From: Sphingomonas sp. Leaf9
Lineage (GTDB): Bacteria; Pseudomonadota; Alphaproteobacteria; Sphingomonadales; Sphingomonadaceae
Assembly (NCBI RefSeq): GCF_001421355.1
Contig: NZ_LMKC01000002.1
Span: 679,720-743,719, forward strand
Length of the DNA: 64,000 bases
Direction of reading: 5' to 3'
Of this stretch, positions 30,177 through 39,210 are shown piece after piece. A program made the translations under genes and the position numbers. Every line of letters starts with the position of its first letter. The first letter of the stretch is position 1. Under the pieces are notes generated by a model that had not been told where the DNA came from, made no database searches, and was given only the letters and a program-made list of their open reading frames with translations.

Positions 30177-31460
30177 TCAGCGGGCGAACAAGGTCAGCGG
30201 CACCGCATCGGCCATGGCGCGATACCCGTCCATCGACGGATGGAGATGGTCGCCGGAGTCATAGGCGGGCAGCAGCCGGTCGGGCCGGGCCGGGTCGCGC
30301 ACCACCGCATCGAAATCGATCATCGCATCGAAATGGCCGGGGGTGCGGATCCACGCGTTGATCGCCTGTCGCGCGGCTTCGGCGGCGGCGTCGGGGTGGT
30401 AATAATCGTTGCCGGCGAAGGGGGTGATCGTGCCGCCGATCACGGTCAGCTTCAACGCCCGCGCGCGCGCGACGATCTGGCGGTATCCTGCGATCATCTG
30501 CTGCACCTGCGCCTGGCGTTCCGCGACACTGGCTAGCCGTTCGCGGCCCAGTCGGCCGAGATCGTTGACCCCTTCGAACAGGATGACATAGCGGGCGCCC
30601 GGCTGGCTCGCGACGTCGCTGTCGAAGCGGGCGAGCGCGTTGGGACCACTGCATTCCGCCAGCAGGCAGTTGCCGCCGATGCCGTGGTTGAGCACCGCGA
30701 CCCCTTTGGTGCGCGGTGTGGCGGACAGGCGGCGGGCAAGGCCATCGGTCCAGCGCAGGTTGCGCCCGTCGGTTACGCCGTATCCATCGGTGATCGAATC
30801 GCCGAGTGCGACGATGGCGCGGGCGGCAGGCGCCGCAGCAACCTCGACCGCGGCGATCTGGAACCACCGTTCGACCGGGGCCGCATCCGCCAGCGCGGCG
30901 TCCGCCAGCCGGTCGCCCGCCGCGATCCAACTGCGGGTGCGTGCGCCGGGGTGACCAGTCTGCTGGGTCGGCGGGCTGGGGAAGCGGGTGGTGATGGCCA
31001 GATCGGACAGGGGCTCGGCAACAAATTGCACCGGATCGGACCAGAAATCCGCGCCGGCTGGGATGTCCACGTCGGCGCGGCCGCCGAAGGTCAGGGGCCG
31101 GTCGCTCGCCGGCAGGATCGCGGGCGCGGCGGGGCCGGCGGCGAGCGCGATATGGGCACCGGCGATGCGCAGCGGGGTCGTGCCGAACCGGTTGGTGAAC
31201 CGCACCCGTAGCGCGCTGCCGCCCAGCGTCAGTCGGACGATCTGGCGCACCGTGGCGACCCCGCCCCCCGTGACCGGCAGGGATTGCGCGGTGGTCGTGG
31301 GGATGGGGGAGGTCGTCCAGCTCGCGACCCAGCGTGGGGGCTGGGCCACCGGCCTGGCCGATACGGCAGGCGCGGCGGCGACGAGCGACAATAGGGCCGC
31401 CGCGATCCCAAGTCCGTGCAAGCTACTTCCCCCCAACATCACGAACAGGCTATCGCGCAT
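30177..31460 (-). CDS. Secreted SGNH/GDSL-family hydrolase
   Basis: A 427-residue protein with an N-terminal signal segment and an esterase domain in the C-terminal half. The SGNH blocks are VALGDSITDGYG (nucleophile Ser), HGIGGNCLL (Gly), EGVNDLG (Asn) and SGDHLHPSMDGY (catalytic Asp/His). The N-terminal beta-rich part (residues about 45-200) resembles the accessory domain of similar esterases. The substrate is unknown; carbohydrate deacetylation is one possibility. A start at 31439 would give an equally good signal peptide. Confidence 0.85.
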   Translation of the reverse strand: MRDSLFVMLGGSSLHGLGIAAALLSLVAAAPAVSARPVAQPPRWVASWTTSPIPTTTAQSLPVTGGGVATVRQIVRLTLGGSALRVRFTNRFGTTPLRIAGAHIALAAGPAAPAILPASDRPLTFGGRADVDIPAGADFWSDPVQFVAEPLSDLAITTRFPSPPTQQTGHPGARTRSWIAAGDRLADAALADAAPVERWFQIAAVEVAAAPAARAIVALGDSITDGYGVTDGRNLRWTDGLARRLSATPRTKGVAVLNHGIGGNCLLAECSGPNALARFDSDVASQPGARYVILFEGVNDLGRLGRERLASVAERQAQVQQMIAGYRQIVARARALKLTVIGGTITPFAGNDYYHPDAAAEAARQAINAWIRTPGHFDAMIDFDAVVRDPARPDRLLPAYDSGDHLHPSMDGYRAMADAVPLTLFAR

Positions 31461-31624
31461 GAGATAGGGTCACAAGTGTATAACATTGTTTTTCTTGGCG
31501 GTTCCAACTGTATCACCCGAAACCGATCCGCTACTGATCAATTTCAATACCTAATATGGGGCATCGGTGTGTGTAGCCGATCATTAGGAAACAGGACGAC
31601 AAGCGGGCAACAGGGAGAACCACT

Positions 31625-32542
31625 ATGCCAGGTCAGGGTGGCGACGTGATCATGCGGAACGAATCCGACCAGCCGACCGTGTCGTCGGCGGACTTCGCGC
31701 GACGGTTCGGTCAGCTACGCCAGATGCAGGACGACGAGGCGATCTTCGTCACGCATCACGGTCGTGCCACCCATGTCCTGACGACGGTGCGCCATTATAC
31801 CGCGCTGAAGGATGGCGGCGCCGAAGGTCGCAGCGATCCGGTCGCGGCCCCGCCCAGCCTGCAGGACTTTGCCAATTGCCTGACGATCGGCGTGGTCATG
31901 ATCGATTACGACATGCGCGTGCTTGCCGCCAATCATGTCGCCCATGCGCAGCTCGACCGGCAGGAGGGCGAACTGGTCGGGCAGCGCATCTTCGAAACGA
32001 TCCCGGCATTGCGGGGGTCGCTGGTCGAAACCTATGCCCGGCGCGCCGTCGCCAGCCGGGAACCCAGTTCGGCGGAGATTCCGTCGCTGTTCCGCCGCGA
32101 CAACTGGATCCGGGTCGATATCCACCCCTTTGTCAGCCACATCACGATCCTGGTCCACGATATCACCGAGGACATGAAGCGGCATCGGCTGGCCGATGCG
32201 CGCCAGTCGCTGCGCGAGGCGATCGCGGTGCATGACGGGATCGGTTATGTCTGCCTGAACACACGCGGGCATATCGAACGGGTGGAGCCGACCTTTTGCG
32301 AGATGGTCCGCCTGTCCGACGAACGGCTGCACCATGTCGCCATGGCAGATCTGGTGCCGGTGGCGCACCGCGTGGCGTTTCGCGAGGCGCTGGACCAAGT
32401 GCTGAGCGGCGAGGGTGCGCGCACGATCGACAGCGCGCTGCTGTCGAACGATGGCGCGGCGGTGGCGGTGCGTGTCACGATCGCCGAACTGCGCGGCATT
32501 TACGGCAATGAAGGCGCGATCGTCCTGCTGACCCGGCGGTAG
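31625..32542 (+). CDS. Phd/YefM antitoxin-like domain fused to PAS domains
   Basis: A 305-residue cytoplasmic protein. Residues about 17-61 match the Phd/YefM antitoxin fold: SSADFARRFGQLRQ, then EAIFVTHHGRATHVLTTVRHYTAL. A PAS domain follows (about 78-190, IGVVMIDYDMRVLAANHVAHAQL to ITILVHDITEDM), and a second PAS-like domain runs to the end. No kinase, cyclase or toxin is attached or adjacent. It may be a ligand-responsive DNA-binding regulator. GGGAGAA precedes the ATG, and the 164-nt AT-richer upstream region is shared with the divergent hydrolase gene. Confidence 0.7.
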   Translation: MPGQGGDVIMRNESDQPTVSSADFARRFGQLRQMQDDEAIFVTHHGRATHVLTTVRHYTALKDGGAEGRSDPVAAPPSLQDFANCLTIGVVMIDYDMRVLAANHVAHAQLDRQEGELVGQRIFETIPALRGSLVETYARRAVASREPSSAEIPSLFRRDNWIRVDIHPFVSHITILVHDITEDMKRHRLADARQSLREAIAVHDGIGYVCLNTRGHIERVEPTFCEMVRLSDERLHHVAMADLVPVAHRVAFREALDQVLSGEGARTIDSALLSNDGAAVAVRVTIAELRGIYGNEGAIVLLTRR

Positions 32543-32561
32543 CGGACGATCCGTGCGGTGG

Positions 32562-34202
32562 TCAGCCGACCAGGACCGGCGTGCCGCACCGCACGCCGTC
32601 GATCCGCACATCCGCCTGCCCGACATGCACCCCGGCCAGCGCGCTCACCTGTCCCACCACCAGGTCCAGCGCCGGCGCGACCGCACTCAAAGTACTGCCG
32701 AGCGTGCTGGTGAGCAGCCCGCCCGACAGCCCGATGCCGAGCACATTGGCGCGAATGTCGACGTTGCGCAGCAGGCTGCTGGCGACGCCCGCAGCGATGT
32801 CGTTGGTCGACACCGACTTCATGACATTGCCGTTGATCTCCGCTGCCGAGAAAGCGACGCGTTGCGCCTGCACGCCGCCCAGCTGCACATCCGCCTGACC
32901 GGTCAGCGACGCCAGCGGCAGGGTGACGAGGCGGGCAGGGCGCAGCGTCATCGGCTGCTGGAAATAGGGGAGCGCGGCGGGGTCGAGGTCGGCGATCGCC
33001 GCGCGTCCGACCGACGGCGTGACATCCAGCGCGACGGTGGCGTTCGCAGGCCCGCCGCGACAGCCGATCTGCGCCAGCCGCGCCTCCGCAGAGGCCAGTT
33101 CGACATAGATCGGTACGCGCACCGAACCGAGGCTCAGCGGCGCGTTCAATAGCTGGATATCGATCCATAGCCGCGTCTGCGCGCTGCGCACGACGGTCTG
33201 CCCCGCTTCGCCGACCGACAGCCACGGGCTGCTGGCCGGACGCTCGCCGATCTGCAGCCACAACCGCGTCTGGCCGATACCGGGAATCCCCAGGTCGACA
33301 TTGCTCTGTACCTGCCGCGTGCCGCTGGAAATCTGCAGGGCTTCGCGCAGGAACGCATAGGCATCGGTGTTTACCGGGCGCAGCGGATCGGCGACCGCGC
33401 GACTGCCCAGCGGGCCGAGGTCAATGATCGTGTCCAGCCGGACGTTGCGGTTGGGCAGCTTCGCCGCGACCGATCGCAGGATCTGGGCCGCCGCGCTGTT
33501 GGTCGTCGACCCGGCCATCGCCGTCACCAGTTGCGGCAGGGCGATATCGGTCGCCAGCACCTCATCGAAACTCGCCACCTGTATCCCGGCGCTGGTCCGC
33601 AGCAGCTCGGCGGTCTTGAGCAGGTCGACCTGTGCCGACACCAGCGCGTTGTAATCCATCACCGACAGCGACAATTCGCTGCCCGCCAGCTGCGACAGCA
33701 GCGCGCCGGGCAACCCGCCCTGCACCGATGCCAGCCGGGTACCGATCGAAAATCCGGCAAGGTCGATCCGTGCCGCCGTGGCGCGGGCGCCGATCGTCAC
33801 CGCGCGATTGCCGAACACCTGTGCAAAGACCGGCTGGACCCGGCTTTCCAGCGAGACCTGCGCCGCATTGCCCGGCGCACCATTGGCGAGGAATCGCGCA
33901 TCGACCGCCAGTCGCGGATCGCGGGTGAAGCGACCGGGCGTCATCGTCACCAGTCGCGTCGCATTGTCCGGCGACAGCGCCACCGCCGCCTGCGCCCGCG
34001 CGGCCGCATTGTCGAGGTCGGCCGCCGCGGCCAGTGCCGCAGCATCGGCCGCCCCCTGCAATCGTCGTTTTTCCAGAAAGAGCGTGGCGGTATCGATCCC
34101 CAGTACCGCCGTGCCCGCCAGCATCGTCAGCCCGCCGGCCAGGATCATCGCGACATTGCCGTCGCGCGCCCGTGCCAGCCGCCGGATCATGTGCCCCCGC
34201 AT
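32562..34202 (-). CDS. tadG: TadG-like pilus assembly protein
   Basis: A 546-residue protein with one N-terminal membrane segment inside the TadG-type sequence RARDGNVAMILAGGLTMLAGTAVLGIDTATLFLEKRRLQGAADAAALAAA. The remaining part is a large, mainly extracytoplasmic domain rich in Ala, Leu and Val with no von Willebrand MIDAS motif. TadG proteins help assemble Flp/Tad pili or related surface structures. It lies 4 nt after tadE; no other tad genes are in the window. Confidence 0.75.
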   Translation of the reverse strand: MRGHMIRRLARARDGNVAMILAGGLTMLAGTAVLGIDTATLFLEKRRLQGAADAAALAAAADLDNAAARAQAAVALSPDNATRLVTMTPGRFTRDPRLAVDARFLANGAPGNAAQVSLESRVQPVFAQVFGNRAVTIGARATAARIDLAGFSIGTRLASVQGGLPGALLSQLAGSELSLSVMDYNALVSAQVDLLKTAELLRTSAGIQVASFDEVLATDIALPQLVTAMAGSTTNSAAAQILRSVAAKLPNRNVRLDTIIDLGPLGSRAVADPLRPVNTDAYAFLREALQISSGTRQVQSNVDLGIPGIGQTRLWLQIGERPASSPWLSVGEAGQTVVRSAQTRLWIDIQLLNAPLSLGSVRVPIYVELASAEARLAQIGCRGGPANATVALDVTPSVGRAAIADLDPAALPYFQQPMTLRPARLVTLPLASLTGQADVQLGGVQAQRVAFSAAEINGNVMKSVSTNDIAAGVASSLLRNVDIRANVLGIGLSGGLLTSTLGSTLSAVAPALDLVVGQVSALAGVHVGQADVRIDGVRCGTPVLVG

Positions 34203-34206
34203 CGCG

Positions 34207-34743
34207 TCAGAACCCCGCCAGCACGACGCTGGCCTGTCGCCGGATCGTCGTCGTCGCGGCGGGCACGATCGGCAGTTTCAGCAACGGATTGGCCGATCCG
34301 TCATAGGCGACCTTGACCGTCAGTTGCCGCCCGTCGTCATCGACCTTCAGCGTGATTTCCTCGCTGCGGATGCCATAGCTGCGCGACAGGGTCTGCAACG
34401 CCGCCTGGGTGGCGAGCGAGGCGCGTTCGGATGTGGTGATGCCGGCCAGCGCGGCACGGGCCCCTTCGTTGGCGCTTTCCTGCACGACATGCGCCATCGC
34501 CAGCCAGCTGCCGCCGCTGACGATCCCGAACAGGAAGATGGTCAGGATCGGCAGCGCCAGCGCCAGTTCGATCACCGCCGTGCCGCGCCGATCCCGCACC
34601 AGGTGCCGCCACCACCGCCCGATACGCAATTTGCGCAACGCTTGTCCGGGAGCGGCGCTGCCCACGACGCGGCGATGCGGCGGCGTCCTTGCGATGGCGG
34701 CGACCCTGGTACCCGATACGCTGGCGAAGGTGGTGGGGATCAT
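34207..34743 (-). CDS. tadE: TadE-like pilus pseudopilin
   Basis: A 178-residue protein with a TadE signature: RDRRGTAVIELALALPILTIFLFGIVSGG, a short basic region, a G-T/E prepilin-like site and one hydrophobic helix. The ATG at 34743 follows AAGGAG. The longer open frame of 60 extra residues crosses the divergent SGNH gene and is not used. It is paired with tadG downstream. Confidence 0.8.
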   Translation of the reverse strand: MIPTTFASVSGTRVAAIARTPPHRRVVGSAAPGQALRKLRIGRWWRHLVRDRRGTAVIELALALPILTIFLFGIVSGGSWLAMAHVVQESANEGARAALAGITTSERASLATQAALQTLSRSYGIRSEEITLKVDDDGRQLTVKVAYDGSANPLLKLPIVPAATTTIRRQASVVLAGF

Positions 34744-34820
34744 ACTGCGCTCCTTCCATGACAAGGATAGCGCGACGCGGATGACCCGCCGGTTGCGGAT
34801 AAATAATTGCAATATATCGC

Positions 34821-34871
34821 ATTTTGCGGGACAAAAACGACCAGCCGGCGACGGTATACGATTTTGCGGGA
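34821..34871. repeat. Direct repeats ATTTTGCGGGA in a divergent promoter region
   Basis: The 11-nt sequence ATTTTGCGGGA occurs at 34821-34831 and 34861-34871, exactly 40 nt apart (nearly four helical turns). It lies in the locally AT-rich region between tadE and the SGNH operon. It could be a tandem operator; the binding protein is unknown. Confidence 0.45.
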
Positions 34872-34921
34872 GCGGCTGGTGTTCGCCCCGCCGATGCGGC
34901 CCGTCATGGTGACGCGGCATC

Positions 34922-36034
34922 ATGGCGCGCGGCAGGGGCAGGCGTCTTGCCGAGGTTGGCGCGAGGCGTTACCCGCTGTCGCCATCGGCCCGCGACAGGC
35001 GGGTCGTCCCAGATGTGAACGGGTATCGATACGTGACTGCTGCCAATCGAGCGACGGAATCCAGGCTGTGGTGGCTGGGGGACCGGATGGCGGTGCTGGT
35101 CCTCGGCCTGATCGCCGGGTTCATCGTCGGATTGTCCTTTGCCGGCGGCGGGCGGATCGCGTTGCCCGAAGCGCCGACGCCGGGTGCCGCACCCGCAGCG
35201 CCGGGGACGCCCGGGACCGCCCCGACCGGCAGCGACACGGCATTGCCGACGCCTGCCGCACCGACGCCTGTTGCGCCGACGGTCGCCGCGCGCACGGTCG
35301 ACGGGCCGATCGACCCGCAGGTCATCGCCCGCATGAAGCGCGACGGCGTGCTGCGGGTGGGCGTGTTCGGCGACAGCTTCGGCAACGGCATCTGGGACGC
35401 GCTGTATCGCCAATTGCCCCAGGATGACGGGTTTGAGGTGCTGAAGTTCGCCAAGGAAGCGACCGGCTTTACCCGTTACCGCGTCCTCGACCTCGAACAG
35501 CGCGCCCGTGAACAGCTGAAGGCACAGCCAATCGACGCGGCGGTCATCAGCTTCGGCGCGAACGACGCACAGGCGGTGTTTGCCGACGGCCATCTCCACC
35601 CGTTGATGAGCGATGGCTGGAAACAGGTGATCGGCGACCGGATCGACGCCTTCGTCGCGACGATCCGTTCGACCGGGGCGGTCGTCTACTGGGTCGGGTT
35701 GCCGGTGATGCGCGATCCCAAGATGGATGCCGAGATGCAGGCGATGGATGCCTTCTATGCCGATCATATGCGCCGGCTGGGCGTGCCGTTCCTCGATTCC
35801 CGTCCGCTGACGTTGGATGCGGAGGGCAAGTACAATGCCTATCTGCCCGACCTGAAGACCGGCAAGCCGATGCTGATGCGCACCGGCGACGGGCTGCACA
35901 TGATCGGCGTCGGCTATCAGCGGCTGACCAACAGCGTCGCCACCGACCTGCGCCGCTATGCCGAGCGTGCCCGGCGCGAGGCGGGGCGCCCGCTGCCGAC
36001 GCCGACCCCGACTCCTGCCGGGGCCGCACGCTGA
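34922..36034 (+). CDS. Membrane-anchored SGNH hydrolase, DUF459-like
   Basis: A 370-residue protein with one hydrophobic segment (MAVLVLGLIAGFIVGLSFAGGG), a Pro/Ala/Thr-rich linker, then an SGNH domain. Its blocks are VGVFGDSFGNGIW (Ser), VISFGANDAQ (Asn) and GDGLHMIGVGY (Asp/His). Such proteins pair with MBOAT acyltransferases in surface polysaccharide O-acetylation. Start uncertain: GTG 35033, or ATG 35088 directly before the hydrophobic segment and after a GGGGG tract, are alternatives. It overlaps the next gene by one base. Confidence 0.8.
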   Translation: MARGRGRRLAEVGARRYPLSPSARDRRVVPDVNGYRYVTAANRATESRLWWLGDRMAVLVLGLIAGFIVGLSFAGGGRIALPEAPTPGAAPAAPGTPGTAPTGSDTALPTPAAPTPVAPTVAARTVDGPIDPQVIARMKRDGVLRVGVFGDSFGNGIWDALYRQLPQDDGFEVLKFAKEATGFTRYRVLDLEQRAREQLKAQPIDAAVISFGANDAQAVFADGHLHPLMSDGWKQVIGDRIDAFVATIRSTGAVVYWVGLPVMRDPKMDAEMQAMDAFYADHMRRLGVPFLDSRPLTLDAEGKYNAYLPDLKTGKPMLMRTGDGLHMIGVGYQRLTNSVATDLRRYAERARREAGRPLPTPTPTPAGAAR

Positions 36035-37302
36035 TGTCCGCGCTGTTCGCCCTCGCGCTGGCGCAGGCCGCGACCGCCCAGTCGTGCATCGGCGGGCTGT
36101 GCGATGCCGAACGGCTGCGCCCGTTTCTGGAAAAGCTGTCGACCGCGCGCGGCGCGCCCGAGCCTGTCCGCATCTTGCAGATCGGCGACAGCCATACCGC
36201 CGGCGATCAGATTACCGGGAGCTGGCGCACCGCGTTGCAGGCACGCTATGGCCGCGCCGGACGCGGCGCGCTGCCACCGGGGCGGCCCTATGCCGGCTAT
36301 CTGACCCGCGACATCACCGCCGGACAGTCGATGGGGTGGAGCGTCAACGGCATTTTCGGTGCGGCCTATTCGTCCAGCAGCAACATCCGGCTTGGGCTGA
36401 GCGGCTACAGCCTGACCAGCGAACAGCCGGGTGCGACGCTTACGCTCAGCGCCGATAGCGGGCGGACCTTCGACCGGTTGACCGTCTGCGCGCTGAGCGG
36501 GCCGGGGCAGGGCAGCCTGCAACTGAGTCTGGGCGCAGCGGTGGTTTCGTGGTCGCTGGCCGGGGCGGAAGCCGGCAGCCGGTGCCGTACGCTGGACGGG
36601 AATGGCGAGGCGACGATCGCGTCGGCGACGGTGATCGGCGGCCCGGTCACGATCACGTCGTGGAGCACCGAACGCCAGTCGGGCGGTGGCGTTATCCTGT
36701 CCAACCTGGGCACGGTCGGTGCGCAGTTCGTGCATTTCGGCCGTACCGACGACCGCGTGGTCGCGACCGAGCTGGCGGCGTATCGCCCCGACCTGATCGT
36801 CGTCGCCTATGGCACGAACGAAGCGTTCCGGCCGGGCTTTTCGGCGAGTGTGTACGAAGCGTCGCTGCGATCCGACCTGACGCGGCTGCGCCGCCTTGCG
36901 CCCGGCGTGCCGATGCTGCTGGTCGTCGCGCCCGATTCCGCGACCAAGCTGCCGGCGCTGCAAAGCGGCGAAAGCGGTACCAGCAGCCCGTGCACCGGCA
37001 GCGGTGAATGGCGCCCCACCGCCGCGCTGTCATCGGTGCAGGCGATCCAGCGGCGACAGGCCAAGGCATTCGGCATCGCCTATTGGGACTGGGGCCAGCG
37101 CATGGGCGGCCGCTGTGTCGCCGATGGCTGGACGCAGGGGGCCAGCCCGCTGATGCGCGGCGATCACGTCCATTTCACCAGCCGCGGCGGCGCGGAGATC
37201 GCGCGGTTGCTGCAGGCCGATCTGGACGCGGCGATGACCCGGATCGTCGGCACGGCCCCATCGGTCGATCCGGCCACTGCCTATCCGACGACGGCGCGCT
37301 AA
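36034..37302 (+). CDS. Exported SGNH hydrolase of an O-acylation operon
   Basis: A 422-residue protein with a short signal peptide (MSALFALALAQAATAQ). The SGNH elements are split: ILQIGDSHTAGDQITG near residue 45, VAYGTNEA in the middle, and GDHVHFTSRGG near the C-terminus. A beta-rich insertion of about 150 residues between the first two blocks is typical of acyl-transferring SGNH proteins that act with MBOAT partners. It is coupled to the genes on each side with 0-1 nt spacing. Confidence 0.85.
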   Translation: MSALFALALAQAATAQSCIGGLCDAERLRPFLEKLSTARGAPEPVRILQIGDSHTAGDQITGSWRTALQARYGRAGRGALPPGRPYAGYLTRDITAGQSMGWSVNGIFGAAYSSSSNIRLGLSGYSLTSEQPGATLTLSADSGRTFDRLTVCALSGPGQGSLQLSLGAAVVSWSLAGAEAGSRCRTLDGNGEATIASATVIGGPVTITSWSTERQSGGGVILSNLGTVGAQFVHFGRTDDRVVATELAAYRPDLIVVAYGTNEAFRPGFSASVYEASLRSDLTRLRRLAPGVPMLLVVAPDSATKLPALQSGESGTSSPCTGSGEWRPTAALSSVQAIQRRQAKAFGIAYWDWGQRMGGRCVADGWTQGASPLMRGDHVHFTSRGGAEIARLLQADLDAAMTRIVGTAPSVDPATAYPTTAR

Positions 37303-38709
37303 ATGCTGTTCCCTACGCTCAGCTTCGGGCTGTTCTTCCTTGTCGTCTATGGCGTCGTCTGGTCGCTCGGGGCGTCGAACGAGTGGCGCAAGATCGCGCT
37401 ACTGCTCGCCAGCTGGTTCTTCTATGGCGCGTGGGACGCGCGGTTCGTCGCGCTGCTGTTCGTCTCCGCCTTCGTCAACTGGGCACTGGCACAGGGGATC
37501 GTGCGCAGCGATGACGACCGCACCGGCCGCGCGCTGGTGACGGTCGGTGTCGTCGCCAATCTGGGGGTACTCGGCTATTTCAAATATGCGGGCTTCTTCC
37601 TCGAACAATTGACCGCCTTGCTGACCCCGCTCGGGTTCGGGCGCGACCTGCCGCTGTTGCAGGTGGTGTTGCCGGTCGGTGTGTCGTTCTTCACCTTTCA
37701 GGCGATCTCCTATCTGGTCGACGTCCATCGGCGGCGGATTCCGGCGGCGAACCTGCTCGACCTGACGCTGCTGATGTCGTTCTTCCCGCATCTGGTCGCA
37801 GGACCCATCGTGCGCGGCGCCGACCTGTTGCCGCAGTTCCGCCGCGTGCCGACGATCGATCGCGGGACGGTCGCCGCCGCGCTCCTGCTGATCCTGTGGG
37901 GGCTGTTCAAGAAGGCGGTGATCGCGTCGCAGCTGGCCGGGGCGCTGGTCGATCCGGCGTTCTTCGATCCGACAAGCCGGTCGAGCTTCGACCTGCTGAT
38001 CGGGGCGTACGGCTATGCGGTGCAGATCTATTGCGACTTTTCCGCCTATTCCGACATGGCGATCGGGCTGGCGGCGCTGCTCGGCTACACCTTCCCGCGC
38101 AATTTCGACCAGCCGTACCGCGCCGCCTCGCTCCAGGATTTCTGGCGGCGCTGGCACATCAGCCTGTCGAGCTGGCTGCGCGATTATCTCTACATTCCGC
38201 TGGGCGGCAGCCGGAAGGGGCCGGTGCGCACCTATATCAACCTGTTCCTCACGATGTTGCTGGGCGGGTTGTGGCATGGTGCCAGCTGGGCGTTCGTGAT
38301 CTGGGGCGCGCTGCACGGCGGGTGGCTGGCGATCGAGCGGTTTTGGGCGCGGCACCGTCCCGCCGGCCTGCCGATGGCACCGCGCTGGGCCGGTATCTTG
38401 CTGACCTTCCACATCGTCGTGCTCGGCTGGATATTCTTCCGCGCGCAGGGCGAGGGGGAGGCGTTCGCCTATCTGGGGCAGCTGTTCGCCGGCGACTGGC
38501 GCAACACGCTGGTCACGCCGCTGTCGCTGGTGCTGGTCGTCATCGGCCTTGCCATCCACGCGATGCCGGCGGGCATCCTCCAGCGGCTGGCGGCGCGGGT
38601 GCGCCATCAGGCGGCACCGGTCATCGGCCTTTCGCTGGGCGTGCTGATCCTGATCGTCGACGCGATGCGGCCCGAGGGGGTCGCGCCGTTCATCTATTAC
38701 CAGTTCTGA
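37303..38709 (+). CDS. MBOAT-family O-acyltransferase, AlgI-like
   Basis: A 468-residue polytopic membrane protein. It starts MLFPTLSFGLFFLVVYGVVW as AlgI/DltB relatives do. Conserved parts include the membrane region with YGYAVQIYCDFSAYSDMAIG, FWRRWHISLSSWLRDYLYIPLGGSRKG, and the catalytic GGLWHGASWAFVIWGALHG with both histidines. It should pass acyl groups across the inner membrane to the SGNH partners encoded upstream. It starts right after the preceding stop codon. Confidence 0.93.
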   Translation: MLFPTLSFGLFFLVVYGVVWSLGASNEWRKIALLLASWFFYGAWDARFVALLFVSAFVNWALAQGIVRSDDDRTGRALVTVGVVANLGVLGYFKYAGFFLEQLTALLTPLGFGRDLPLLQVVLPVGVSFFTFQAISYLVDVHRRRIPAANLLDLTLLMSFFPHLVAGPIVRGADLLPQFRRVPTIDRGTVAAALLLILWGLFKKAVIASQLAGALVDPAFFDPTSRSSFDLLIGAYGYAVQIYCDFSAYSDMAIGLAALLGYTFPRNFDQPYRAASLQDFWRRWHISLSSWLRDYLYIPLGGSRKGPVRTYINLFLTMLLGGLWHGASWAFVIWGALHGGWLAIERFWARHRPAGLPMAPRWAGILLTFHIVVLGWIFFRAQGEGEAFAYLGQLFAGDWRNTLVTPLSLVLVVIGLAIHAMPAGILQRLAARVRHQAAPVIGLSLGVLILIVDAMRPEGVAPFIYYQF

Positions 38710-38722
38710 TGGGAGGCCCCGC

Positions 38723-39067
38723 GTGACCACTGGCGCCGAACAGGGCGAAATCGTCGAGGTCGGATCGCCGGTGCAGGTCGCGTCCGATCCGGTCGACGGC
38801 GTGCGGCCATGGGCATGGATGACGACGATCATCGCCACCGCGACGCTGTTCCTGGGCCTGTTCAACGCCCATGCGATCGCGGCATGGTTCGACGAATTGC
38901 CGCCGTCGCCCTATACCGAACCGTTGCGTGCGCCGATCGCGGCATGGGCAGCAACGACCGCCTGGCTGGGACTGGATACGCCGCGTGCGGCGGTACGCAG
39001 CCGCTGGGAAAAGGCGCAGGCGGCGCGGTTCGGGAGCGAGCAACCGGGCGAGGACGGCGCGCAGTAA
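38723..39067 (+). CDS. Small single-pass membrane protein of the MBOAT operon
   Basis: A 114-residue protein with one membrane helix (WMTTIIATATLFLGLFNAHAI, residues about 32-52) and a periplasmic tail. The start is GTG with GGGAGG at good spacing. No catalytic motif is visible. Its place at the end of the SGNH-SGNH-MBOAT operon suggests a stabilising or linking subunit of the acylation complex; this is inferred from context only. Confidence 0.7.
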   Translation: MTTGAEQGEIVEVGSPVQVASDPVDGVRPWAWMTTIIATATLFLGLFNAHAIAAWFDELPPSPYTEPLRAPIAAWAATTAWLGLDTPRAAVRSRWEKAQAARFGSEQPGEDGAQ

Positions 39068-39147
39068 CACCGGGCACCTTAAACAGAACGCTCTCGGCAA
39101 GATCGAAGCTGCTCGAACCGAGCGGAAAGGCACAAGCCACAAACGGC

Positions 39148-39181
39148 AACGCCCGCGCGAGCAGGGCTCAGCGCGGGCGTT
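39148..39181. terminator. Hairpin between convergent operons
   Basis: AACGCCCGCGC and GCGCGGGCGTT are perfect 11-bp arms, with an inner GAGC-AGG-GCTC hairpin in the loop. It lies between the MBOAT operon and the convergent cell wall hydrolase gene and could stop transcription from both sides. Confidence 0.6.
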
Positions 39182-39210
39182 GCGGGGTTCCTGCTAAGGG
39201 CAGGAGCGGT

